Shown: positions 1-10,332 of the stretch, piece after piece | Position numbering within the stretch: the stretch's first letter is position 1 | Layout: every line of letters begins with the position of its first letter | Assembly: GCA_004369085.1 (NCBI GenBank) | Contig: ML210194.1 | Span: 27,493-91,492, forward strand | Length of the DNA stretch: 64,000 nt | Direction: 5' to 3' | Source: Coprinopsis marcescibilis | Taxonomy: Eukaryota > Basidiomycota > Agaricomycetes > Agaricales > Psathyrellaceae | Translations under genes and position numbers: made by a program | The notes under the pieces: generated by a model | Databases searched by the model: none | What the model was told of the DNA's origin: nothing | The model's input: the letters and a program-made list of their open reading frames with translations, nothing else

Positions 1-593
1 TCCTTCCCCTCTATACTAGCTGTCATTATCTCCCCAGCAAGTGTGCTCAAGGAGCTAAGCATGCAAACACATGAGGCATTTGAATTGAAATAACTTCGGA
101 ACTTGCAACGCAACCCCTGACTTTTTGGCATGTTTGATTGCCCATGTAACATCAGCATGACAGTTGTGTGACAGGGGCATTAATCAAATATCTGGCTGCC
201 TTTAGTCTTTTCTTGTTCATGCATTTCCTGACCAGTTCCTTTCATTCTTTTTGTAACTGGGGGTGTACTATGGGCAATGTGCACATGCCTGTACCATACA
301 ATGGATATATAGGCAGTCATATACCTCAATCAGCAACTCCATCAGTTCATCAAACAAGTAAAAACAGTGTACAATGGTAAATACTGATGTAGAACTGTGC
401 CCTAAGATCACAAAAAAATCTTAGAGCACTCAGAGATAGCTATGTAAGCCTGAAAGTGCAAAAAGATTGAAAAGAATCAATGAGGAACTCGTCCCAGAGT
501 GGTTTGTACAACTTCCGGCTGGTCCTGTACAATGGGCCAGTGATCAACTGTATGTGTCATCTCATCAAATGCATAGACTGCAACCATCCTGAT
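1..593. other. No supported gene at the left edge
   Basis: I see no conserved coding signal in this stretch. The 5' exons expected for the F-box-like copy that follows (F-box exon and second exon, seen in its paralogues) are not recognisable here. Only a short isolated open frame of about 70 codons occurs, with no family resemblance. Confidence 0.5.
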
Positions 594-1898
594 TCATAAT
601 GCGTTATATGGGGATATGGCTATAACATGTCGGACCAAATCTGTGGGATCATCATCGAGTCATTAAAGCCAAAATTTGCAGTTTTGGACGAATTGCAGAT
701 ACAAGGGTTCCCCGGATTTTCACTCCTAGTGCAACCTGGGCATTTTGGAAACCTGAAGAGCCTTTCAATTGAAAACCTCACAGAGGACCACATGGAGAGT
801 CCTTCCAGCACAGAAGATGCACCCTTCAAGAGTCTGAATATATCATTTGGCCTCCTAGGTGCATTCTCCAAGTCCGACCAGGCAAGCTTGGACAACCCGA
901 TGCCGATTCAGCCTCTCATTGGGAATGGCTCGCGGTTGACGAATTTTGCTCTGAATACAACTGGCTGTTTCGCTGTTAGTGCCGCCGCCTCCTAACCACA
1001 GCTTGCCTCGCTTCAAGTCCTGGATTTGTGGTGTGGCCAGTTAGGCCAACGGTCTCTGCCCAGCCAGACCTGGACAATTTGGCATGCACTCAGAGCCACA
1101 GGGGTACGACTGCAGAGCCTGTCCACTGACGACGTATCTCCAGCTCTCAATCAGTATATTTCCTCTTACTCGGGGCTGGAACAGCTCACCATCAAAACCT
1201 ACATCAACTATTGGCATGAGGAGTATGTGGTCATGTCCCCTTTGCTGGCATCAGAGTTCTTCAAAACTGCTCTACCCTTGCATACGGGGACGTTGAGGCA
1301 CCTCTCGCTCAACGTCAATCACAGTAGATGGGGTTCCTGGTGGTTTGGGGAGGAGAATGCAGGACTTATTCGAGAACTCGAGTTCCCCAAGTTGCGGATG
1401 TTGAACATTGGGTCGTTTATTCAGGACTTGGGACTGGTCCCTCCGGAAGGCCAGGATTACCTGGTAAGCCGCGCCATCATTTTCAATGAGTACCTAGGTG
1501 TTTTACATTCACTCTAGCAAATCCTTCTGGAGACCACCCTATCCTCCAAACACTTCCCGTGTCTTGAGGTAGTTGAAGCGTGGCAAGTGACAGAGCTTGA
1601 GACACGAGTGTATACGCCGCCTTTTCCACAGCAAGATCGCGAGGACCAAATCGAAGTCACCAAGATTCAAGGCTACCGATTTCCTGCAGGGATACGGACG
1701 GCATGTCAACAGCCCGACGGCAAGAATGCGATTACTCCCCATGTTCTGTACCGAATTGGGTATACAACAGATGATTGGGATGCTCAAATTGACGGTGGAC
1801 TCTTGTATTTCCGTAGGCGCGTCCAGGCGGAGGATGACGATGAGTATTGGCCTATAGGGTATACAGACAAGGACTCAGGAGGCGTAGGTCAAGGCTGA
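594..1898 (+). pseudogene. Family-A F-box-like protein, 5'-less and nonsense-broken copy
   Basis: This reads as the third and fourth exons of the same family as the genes at 2037-3964, 4708-6627, 10333-12256 and 40503-42378. It begins with the segment that follows the second intron in those genes (ICGIIIESLKP aligns with VLDCIRPMMP-type sequence) and carries the family pattern TGVRLQSL...YISSYSGLEQL. The frame is interrupted by TAA at 993-995, after which the same frame continues with PQLASLQVLDL, matching paralogues. An intron at 1464-1517 (gtaagc...ctctag, phase 0) lies where the family's last intron lies and joins to QILLETTL. The F-box exon and the next exon are missing. Either a pseudogene, or a gene with an upstream start I cannot see plus a sequencing error at 993. 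Confidence 0.6.
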
Positions 1899-2036
1899 AC
1901 TTGGGCTGAAGCCCTTGAAAGAATGTATTTATCGAAGAAATTTGGATGCCAGTGAACGCCCGCAGCGTACCATCAGTATGAAATAATCATCGGATACAAA
2001 GTACGCATGTTAACCAGACCCTTCTGCCCTCACACC

Positions 2037-3964
2037 CTACCGAGATAGGTACATACTTGGCGTGAACCTCGTCCTTGGGTACACAATCGTCACCCCACGG
2101 CGAGCAGTACCAGCCACAACCCCCGCATACTCATACCTCCACCACCCCTCAGCTGTCGGCACACAAGGCCGATAGCGCACACTATCCATGTCGCTCAAAA
2201 CCATCACGCTTGGAATACGTCCAACAACCGACGGACCATCTGCAGCTCTAGAACTACCAGTTGGCAGTAGCCGTGCGTGAGGGATTTTGAATCTGTGTGC
2301 CGATATCTTTTCCTTCCCTCGCTCCACGATGAGTTTCGCCCTGCTGAGGTGTCCCGTGAGACACCGCGTGCCTGGTGCAGCTGGGGGAGATGGGAATGCG
2401 ACCAGCAGCTGATCGAGGGACGGGAATAGTTTCAGCTGGACAACTTGGTCCAGCAAAATATCCTGCAAGTTACACCATTAACCATCATTAACATCCTTCA
2501 CAGCCGGTAAGACCAATTCGAACTACGCACCACATAGTCATAGTCTGACCCGATATCTCCCTGCTGTGTTGAACGTGATGATCCTAACGCGGTGCTCTCA
2601 ACGCCGATGCTCAGTTCTCGCAGCAGCGGGACCGGATGGCTCTCAAAAAAAACCCGCGTCTGCGGGCTAAAGCACCACCACCCTCTGCAATTCGACGAAA
2701 TATGCAGCGAGCGGAGGGAGGTGTGGTGATGTGGGACGACGCTTCTCCAGAGCTCCGCCCCCAACTCCTGCTGCACCGCTTCCTCACCATGCCGATGGTA
2801 GCACGCAACCCGCAGCTCCTGCAGCTCACCGGAGTACGAAAAGAGGTACGCGAGCATCGCGCGCGAGGCCGTGGCGTCTGTGAGGCTGCGCAGCCGCACC
2901 CCTGTGTTAGCCAGCGCCGTCCAGAACCCCCACTCTTCTCCCTCACCAAGGGACATGGCGCTTGCATCCACGAGTCTGGGCTTGTATCGGGTGCGTTTGG
3001 GACAGGAGAGGTGCGTGAGCGACGAGAGCTGCGGGAGCGTCGGGGTGCTACTGCGTATCTCCGCGACGAGGTCATGGTCCAACGTGAGGTGGGTTAGCAC
3101 AGTCGTACTCTTGCTCTGACCAAGCAGGGTCTGGAACGTCCCGGGGGGTTCTAGCGAGAACCACGCGTCCATAGCTGGGATGTCGAACATCACGTTCTGG
3201 AGAGTTGTCCTTGAAGTCTCGAGGACGTTGGCTGCTGCGCGCGTAACGGTCTTGACTAGCTCCTCGTTTGACCCTTCGCCCGTATTGGCCATTCCAAAAA
3301 GGTGAGTCCACGCAGCTGTGGGTCGCCGAGGATCGAGAGAACCTCTGCGTGCTTCGTACAATATCTTGCGGCAAGGTTGATATTGGACACATGCAGTCCA
3401 CGTAGAGTCGGTATCAAGCCCTTGATGTACCCAAATACAGCTGCAGATACCCAATCCAAGTTCGTGAACTCGTAGTTTAACCTTGATACGATGGTCACAC
3501 ATAGTAAGAACCCCATCTCGCCCGCGAAATACGACGTACCGGAGCACTTTGATGTTGTTCAGAGACTGCAACGCCGGTACTAGGCACTCTTTCAACCGTC
3601 TCTCATACCCCTCCGTCTCAGCCGCCACAGAGTCGTGCTTGGTCGTGGTAATATAGCGAATGTCCAACACCTCAGTGGCTGTACTTGCTGCATGGTGAGT
3701 CGAGTCTGCGCTTGCCAAGAACTCCAAAACATCGAGGCCTTGCTGTATATTTGCGCCATGCATGGTGATGACTAGACAATGAAGGATCTCAGCCTGTAGA
3801 AGAGACGCGAATGTTTTGCAGACAAGGCGCAGGGATTTCAAATCTGAAAACGTTGCCTGCATCGATGGTGGTGAGTAAATATCGATCAGGAATTGACGCG
3901 AGGTACTTGCCTCGTCACAGATTTTTCGCACGAGCTCAACAGGGAGCAAGGAAAAGTGGTTCAT
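2037..3964 (-). pseudogene. Family-A F-box-like protein with a one-base frameshift
   Basis: Exons read as 3911-3964, 3540-3856, 2531-3481 and 2037-2462. The start MNHFSLLPVELVRKICDE is an F-box-like N-terminus (LP-x-EL-x-x-x-I); the rest is a leucine-rich, LRR-like body with the family signature SYSGELQELR. F-box proteins of this kind normally give substrate specificity to SCF ubiquitin ligases; that role is inferred. Intron 1 has a GC donor (gag|gcaagt). Intron 2 is fixed by phase and by paralogues. Inside exon 3 the frame must change at the run of five A on the + strand (about 3296-3300): before it the frame gives GLTF, after it FGMANTGEGSNEEL, and both halves match the intact paralogue at 4708-6627. 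One missing base explains this. It may be a real mutation or a homopolymer error; if an error, this is an intact gene of about 582 codons. Confidence 0.65.
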
Positions 3965-4707
3965 GATGCAGATAATTGACCTCAGCGCTTAGCCCGGCTC
4001 AGTTCCTCTATATTTAAGAGATCAGTGGGTGCCAGGGGCTGTACATAAAGAGTGCATATTGGAATCATCATCAGAGACCGAGACCTGGACTATCGGAACG
4101 CCCAGTGTCATGTTATCCTGGATGCCTAGAGAGGGACGCTGCTCATGTACAACCCATGGGCAGTGGTAATGTGACATTGCGAACATTCCAATTTAATACC
4201 AGACCAGACTGGCCGTGACGCCCCTGATCGAGTAACCAGGCTACCGATGCATCACCTGTCTTTCTTGCCCTGAGCGCTGAGCGCTGAGCTTCCATCATAT
4301 TCATACTGTCACCCTCCATTATCAGATGTCGAACTTGCAGGCAGGTAACGCAGGCATCCGAGCTTTCAGTTCGTAGTGTTTGGACAAGTCAGGAGAAAGA
4401 CGCTTCGACCAAACATGATGCATGATGACCACAGCTAATCTGAGACCTCTTCCCTCTCACGATGACTGCGATTCCAACTCCCGGGTAGCATGGTCAGTAT
4501 TCAATCACTGGCAGCACATGTTCATAAGGATGTCGCGGAACCCAAATTAGAAACTATCTATTGGTGGCCCTTTTCAGGATCGAACCACTGGGACAACATG
4601 GATTCATTCATAACCAGTGAGTGGCATGGGGTAATACGAGATTTACTTGACTTTTACTTTAGGATTGTGATTGAACAATGCAGTACCAAAGTATATTCAT
4701 CCGGATA

Positions 4708-6627
4708 TTACTTGTCAATCCGAGACTGATTTGGCGTGAATCTTGTACTGTATGTAGCGTTCGTCGGGCGGAAAAACGTGCCCATTCCATCCAAGCTCTC
4801 AGCAAGTTCATAACACCACCCTCCATCAACGACCGCTCTTCCAGGACGGAAAGCCAATCGCCCGCCAAAGTCTTTGAGGATCGTCACGTTTGGCATCCGC
4901 GCGACGGTCTGAGGCACTAGAGCCGTGGCGCCTTGGGGCGCTTCAGAGTCGGATGCACGAGGTGTGTCGAATTTCTGAGCTAATATCTTTGACTTTTCTT
5001 CCTCTGCTATCATTTCCCCAGCCTCAAAGCGACCGGTCCCGCACCAACTCCCAGGCGGGGGAGGATGGAGCGGGAATTTCAGCAGGAGGTCTGTGAAGGA
5101 TGGGAAGAGCTCTGACTGGGTAACATAGTCCAATAAAAGATTCTAGGACGCAAATCAAAAGTAAGCGTGAGCCGGCCGAACAGACTTGCAAAGTGCACAC
5201 ACCACATAATCCCTTTGCGAACGCCGCCCTTGCTCGGACCTATGGCGTTCAACGCTGACTTTCAGCTGTTGCAGCTGCGGAAAAGAGTGGTTTTGGAAAT
5301 AGTCTTCCGTTTGCGGCCCAAAGAACCACCACCCTCTGCAGTTGGACGAAATGTGGAGAGAGCGGAGGGTCAGTTGGTGCTGAGGGATGACGCGGTTCCA
5401 GAGGTCTGCCCCCATCTCTTGCTGGACGGCTTCTTCCCCGTGAGTGTGATAGCATGCGATCTCGAGCTCTTGTAGTTCGCCAGAGTAGGAACGGAGGTAT
5501 AAAAGCATTTCGTGCGAGACTGTGGCGTCTTTCAGGCTACGTAGGCGGACTCCCGTGTTCGCGAGCACCGTCCAGAACCCGAATTTCCCTGCTTGGTTTA
5601 GAGCGGCTTTGGTGCCTGTGCTGATGGAATTGTACCGATACTTTAGAGGACATCTGAGGTGGGTGAGAGAACATAAATGGGGGAGCGTTGTGGTTTTGCT
5701 GCGTATGTCCGAGACGAAGTCATTGTTCAGTGTAAGATGGGTGAGTGCGCAGAAAGGCCCAGTGGTATTTTGGCCAAAGAACTCTTGCAACGTTGCAGGG
5801 GGAGATAGTGTGGACCATCCGTCAAGGACTGGGACGTTGAATATGACGCGCTGGAGGTTCGTCCTTGAAGTTTCCATTACCTTGGCTGCTAAGCTGGTCA
5901 GAGATGTGACCAGGGCGTCCGTAAGCTGTGATCCGGCAGTTTCTACCCCAAACGAGGTGAGATTGTGCAGCGGAGAATCGCTAAGGAGAGAAAGCATCTC
6001 TCCAACCCTCATACTGTAGTGTGGGCTTGAATCGATCCCGAACACCTCCAGTTCTCGTAACCCTGGCATCATGGGCCTGATGCACCCAAGAACAGCAACA
6101 AACATTTCGTCCGACTCTGTGAACTGAAACCGTAGCCTTACGAATTGAAAGATGAGAAACAGCGTTACGCTTGATATGCACCTGGAACACCGTACGGCTC
6201 ACCTTAGCTTTCTGATGTGCTTCAGAGATTGCAGGGCTGGCACCAGCGAAGCTTTCCATCGAGCGTCAAATTGTTCGTTGACCTCGGTGGAGTCTTGCCT
6301 AGGAGGGTATATGTGCTCGATCACGAGTTCCTGGATGGCGGTCTGGGCTGGGCACTCCTCTGAGCTTGCCAGATAATTCAGAATACCGAACCCTCGTTGT
6401 GGGTCCTGGTCCTGACCGCTAATGCTAATAACTAGGGTGTGCATCATGTCTCTCTGAAGAAGGGCCGCAAATGCTTTGCAGACAAGGCGCAGGGACTTTA
6501 GATCTTCGAGTGTCCCCTGTTATCAGTGTTAGTGGGGCCCTACTGCACGCTCGAAGACGTCACTCGCCTTGCTGCTGATCTTCTGTACCAGCTCCATCGG
6601 AAGCGAAGAGGTCTGGGTGAGGGACAT
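4708..6627 (-). CDS. Family-A F-box-like protein, intact, 580 aa
   Basis: Exons 6568-6627, 6203-6516, 5203-6136 and 4708-5142 splice in phase to 580 residues. The N-terminus MSLTQTSSLPMELVQKI is F-box-like; the remainder is an irregular leucine-rich repeat body with the family motifs GVRLRSLKDATVS, SYSGELQELEIACYH and SSNCRGWW. The first intron begins with GC rather than GT (aag|gcgagt, positions 6567-6566) and contains an in-frame stop, so it has to be removed. The last intron separates a C-terminal module that begins NLLLDYVTQSELFPS, as in every paralogue. The gene points the same way as its neighbour at 2037-3964 and is probably a duplicate. Likely role: substrate receptor of a ubiquitin ligase (family inference). 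The substrate is unknown. Confidence 0.75.
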
Positions 6628-7250
6628 GTTGGGGAGTTTACGATGTCGTCTATAGTGCTTCGGCGCTGGAAGAGGCTAGTAGCAGTGTAGGTGTGCGAGC
6701 GCTCAACGAACACCTGGCTCCGTACGCATTTAAGGAGTCTGCGGCGTGAGGCTGTACATTGAGGAGACCATGTCACATCAGGAACCAATGTCATAAGATC
6801 TCGACGCAGTATCAAACGACGCATCGATGTCCCACGGAGTGTGTGAAGTCAATGATGTCTATTTGCATCTCTTAACAGCGATTTAAACACCTGATGTTTT
6901 GATTCAAACATCTGGGCGCCTAATACTTACCCAGCTGCTCAAGCTATCGATGGTCAGAGTCCGAGGACTCTACTTGGGGCGAAAGATTGAGTATGTACCT
7001 ATGTCACAATAGTCACCTTCATATATCGCAGCATCACTGAGTCACTGTGTCCATCATCCTGCTGTATGCCTGTGTGACTCAGCTACGGTGTCTGTAATGA
7101 TTGTGACGAAGAACGAGGGTCTTCAGGAGGTTGAGCACATCGTTCCATCTGCTCTCACACGGCCTTCACGACAAGCTCCACAGCTTAGCGACTTCGACTT
7201 GCGGGCTTTCTGCGTGATCGCGAGTATTCGGCCCCTTGCTCAACCTTCCA
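6628..7250. other. Divergent promoter region between two F-box genes
   Basis: About 620 bases separate the starts of the minus-strand gene ending at 6627 and the plus-strand gene starting at 7251. I see no coding frame with family resemblance and no repeat. By position it should hold both promoters. Confidence 0.5.
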
Positions 7251-8783
7251 ATGTCGCCCAACATGGCACCCTCATCCTCCAACGCATCGTCGACTGACAA
7301 GCCGCGCACAAACACCTCTCCCTTCTCCCTACTCCCAACAGAACTGATCGTAAAAGTTCTCAAATCGACCTTTCACCATCCCTTTCTGCTGTCCAGGCAC
7401 GATCGACGCCATTTCTTACTCATGCGCCAGGTGTGTATGCTATGGAGAAATGTAGCATACGACACGCCTGAGCTTTGGAGAGGACTCATGATCGACTGGG
7501 ACGACGTGTCATATTTGGGGGCTGGCTTGAGGCCAATGCAAGCGGTGGTTGATACCCTCGCACGGTGGTATAATCGTGCAGGTGCCCACTCCCTCGCACT
7601 CTCGATCAACCTGAGCTTCCAAACACCGAAAATGACACTCGACCTGAATTACTTTATTTCTTTTATCAAAACCCGCAAATGGACGTACCTCAACTTTATC
7701 GACCTACCGCCCGAACTTCTCTCCGACCTCATCACTCAATGGGGGGTTGTGACCTGCCCAACACGCGTTCTGGCCATCAACTGCGAGACATCTCGGGGAA
7801 ATCCATACAGGACTACTCCTGAAGGCAGGTTTGAACTGTCCCCACCGCTCTCGGACACGTTCCCAAATCTGGTGACCCTGTTCCTGGATTACGTGCAGAT
7901 TCCCCCATTCCAGCATCCCTCTCTTACCTCTCTCCATCTCGGTCCGTCGTCTTATCTCTCAGACCCCCAGTCATTCGCTGCAACAATCTCACCCGCCTCT
8001 CTGCCTCAATTGGAGGAACTGATTCTGGGAGGCTTTCGAAAAGGCTTTGCGAGAGACTATTTGGGGATTTTGGACATGCGGACCGTTGTGCATCCAAGTG
8101 TGAGGAGGGTGGTTGTAAAAGGGGTGGAAGCAGCGTATGCGCTGCAATGGCTGGAGCTACCAGCATTGGATTTCCTTCGTATCGAGGCGGTATCCGAGGC
8201 GTCTGTGGGAGGGAGTGTGAAATTGGTGAAGGTCGTTCAAGACTTGGCAGGAATACTCGCCGATCTTATGTCTGGCCCCATGTCTTGCCAGACACTTTCG
8301 TTGGATGATTTTGGGATGGAGTCTGCGGAGAACTACAGCACCTTTTTTTCGAAGCTTAAGCCAGGGATACAACGCCTTCACATCGAGGACTACACCATCT
8401 TTGGCGCTCTCGATCTCAGTACTTCGCCGGCATTGAAGCACCTCGAAACCATCGTTTGCACGGATACCTTATATTCAGGAGGCACTCTTCCCAATCATAT
8501 CGATGACCTTGTGAAGTGGTTATCGCTACGCAGAGTGCAACCTGGTGAAGTCGAGAAGAGAATCACGATCTACGAGTATCCGTGGGACAAGGGGATCTCC
8601 CAGCGCGCCAAGGAGCGCATGAAGCCGAAATATGAGGGTGCTGCAATGCTTGCTCGCCAGGAAGGGGCGGACATTGTGTTTGTCGAGACGGCGGAAAGCA
8701 TATACGATATGGTTGACTATCCATTGAACAGTGACCGCTACCACCTTCCAAGTGCAGGAGACCGAAATTACCACAGTCGGTGA
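7251..8783 (+). CDS. Family-B F-box protein, single exon, 510 aa
   Basis: An uninterrupted frame of 511 codons from the ATG at 7251; an upstream in-frame TTG at 7236 is not needed. The F-box-like domain is clear at about residues 20-75: FSLLPTELIVKVLKSTFHHP followed by LLMRQVCMLWRNVAYDTPELWRG, the standard agaricomycete arrangement. After it comes a long leucine-rich region without regular repeats and a C-terminal segment with RITIYEYPWDKG, matching RITIYMHG and HITIYMQG in the copies at 35932-39857. It lacks the N-terminal coiled coil those copies have. Inferred role: SCF-type substrate adaptor. It sits between family-A genes, so the two families are physically mixed. Confidence 0.8.
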   Translation: MSPNMAPSSSNASSTDKPRTNTSPFSLLPTELIVKVLKSTFHHPFLLSRHDRRHFLLMRQVCMLWRNVAYDTPELWRGLMIDWDDVSYLGAGLRPMQAVVDTLARWYNRAGAHSLALSINLSFQTPKMTLDLNYFISFIKTRKWTYLNFIDLPPELLSDLITQWGVVTCPTRVLAINCETSRGNPYRTTPEGRFELSPPLSDTFPNLVTLFLDYVQIPPFQHPSLTSLHLGPSSYLSDPQSFAATISPASLPQLEELILGGFRKGFARDYLGILDMRTVVHPSVRRVVVKGVEAAYALQWLELPALDFLRIEAVSEASVGGSVKLVKVVQDLAGILADLMSGPMSCQTLSLDDFGMESAENYSTFFSKLKPGIQRLHIEDYTIFGALDLSTSPALKHLETIVCTDTLYSGGTLPNHIDDLVKWLSLRRVQPGEVEKRITIYEYPWDKGISQRAKERMKPKYEGAAMLARQEGADIVFVETAESIYDMVDYPLNSDRYHLPSAGDRNYHSR

Positions 8784-9371
8784 ATCCTTAATTTATTTGT
8801 ACAGTCTAAAAAGGCCCCTTGCGAGTGTTACATTATGTAAGTATACTTTGTTACAAGAACCGCCTTGCTTCGCTACGGCATCCAGGAATTGAGGAAATAT
8901 ATTTCGGCGTTGCCCACAACAGACTTCGGAAATTTCCGCGTGTACGATACCGTTGTAACTTGCTAGAAAGTACATGTTGAAAGAAGAAACTGTGGGAAAA
9001 GGCAAAGGTGAGCACGCCAAACTGCGATCAGGCCCCAGATAGAGCGGTGTGACGGGAAGAGGGGTGTAATAAGCCTTGACTCGCACACTGGCCCTGCAGT
9101 GGACCAGGGCCAGTGCGAGAAGTCTCAGAAACCGTATCAAAGGAATGAAGAAAGTGGTCCAAACGGAAAAAATAAAACAATCAAGTACAAACAGAGCTAG
9201 GCAGTATCGTTATAGATATGAAGGGATCCCAAACGTCGTTTGACGCTTACCGGGTACTCCCTTTTAATACCACCGGGACACTACATATCAGGTATTCTGG
9301 ACCTCATTTTGGATCAAACCTCAACGTTTGCGACCCCCGAGCACGGTATATCGACAGGCCAACATTGCACC
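8784..9371. other. No supported gene; intergenic
   Basis: Short unrelated open frames only. The stretch runs from the 3' side of the F-box gene at 7251-8783 to the tRNA gene. Nothing repetitive stands out. Confidence 0.5.
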
Positions 9372-9467
9372 GCATCAATGGGGTAGTGGTAACCTGGGTC
9401 GTTGCCATTCGAGCTACAATTTCGATTCTGTCTCGACCCGCCGGGGGTTCGATTCCCTCTTGATGCA
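9372..9467 (+). tRNA. tRNA-Gly(GCC) with a 25-nt intron
   Basis: The acceptor stem is a perfect 7-bp pair, GCATCAA (9372-9378) with TTGATGC (9460-9466), with A73 at 9467. The D arm is GGGT...ACCT, and the T arm is GGGGG-TTCGATT-CCCTC with the B box GGTTCGATTCC at 9446-9456. The anticodon stem GGTCG (9397-9401) pairs with CGACC (9434-9438). The anticodon GCC is at 9404-9406, preceded by TT and followed by A37. A 25-nt intron (9408-9432) lies at the canonical place, one base 3' of the anticodon. The mature molecule is 71 nt without CCA, the normal size for tRNA-Gly. A run of seven T follows at 9480-9486. Short open frames over this locus are chance. Confidence 0.93.
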
Positions 9468-9479
9468 CTACTGTGATTC

Positions 9480-9486
9480 TTTTTTT
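9480..9486 (+). terminator. RNA polymerase III terminator of the tRNA-Gly gene
   Basis: A run of seven T begins 13 bases after the discriminator base of the tRNA gene, the usual pol III stop signal. Downstream of it no further tRNA-like fold was seen. Confidence 0.8.
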
Positions 9487-10332
9487 GTGTTATCAACACG
9501 GACTATTAAATTTGGCATTTAAGTTCGGGCGGTGTGGGAGGGAATCGTTGACCCAAGGTCCGGTTTTTTCAGTTCTATATATATCTCTTCTTCATGTCCA
9601 CACTTGGCGTCAGGGTGCAATGGATATATTGGGTATCCCGCCAACAGCTCTCTGAGGGATGGGTATAGCGGCTTGATGGTCTAGCAACATATTCTGATGG
9701 GAGTCATTATCAGGTATAGACGAAGATAAAGACCGTTCCAGATACGTACCACGTAGTCCATTTGTCGGCCGGGAAAATCACCAGGCGGGTCAGTTACTCG
9801 CCATCATCAACGAGAACATTTGTGGCTGGGATCATATCCACGCATGACATTGCACATCTTGAGATCTAATGCTCAGCATTCGACTCCCAGTCATGGCATT
9901 TCGACGAATCAGAGAGGCTGAGTCTCGCAACAACCAATCACAGGTGATTAGGCGCCCATGGGTTATCTTGGCCGAAGTGACATTTCCGACAGATTTCGTG
10001 TACATGATAGATAATCTTGAGATCCCCTGAGCACGCTCAGTAACACACCATCTCGGGTTCGCTGTATCGCTCTAGATAACTATCAAGGATAATTCTCAGC
10101 TTCTAAATTTATATATGTCTAACATACCATCTAAGTAGCTTCCATTATTCCAGACCGTCAGCTCCATCTTTCTAACGCTATCTGATAATCATCTTATTCA
10201 AGGAAGTGCTTTCCAAGGCGTATGGAAGGACATGGGTAGATTTCTTTCTGTCCATCAATCAGACCATCGCCCATTGTTATAAAAGTCGGATATAGAACAG
10301 TCATCCCTCCTTGCACAAAAACCTTTCCCGCT
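9487..10332. other. No supported gene; intergenic with promoter of next gene
   Basis: No conserved frame was found in these roughly 850 bases. The sequence just upstream of 10333 has an AT-containing stretch (gttataaaagtcgg near 10277) placed where a TATA-like element for the next F-box gene could be, about 55 bases before its ATG. That is suggestive only. Confidence 0.4.

Noticed and set aside
2498..3964. A single uninterrupted 488-codon minus-strand frame taken as a one-exon gene
   Set aside because: Paralogues show two introns inside it with matching phases; the true coding path uses another frame at 3300-3481. The frame is open only because the 54-base first intron has no stop and the frameshift brings the frames together.
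9218..9655. Four overlapping short coding frames
   Set aside because: They cover a tRNA gene that folds perfectly; none has a protein family signal.
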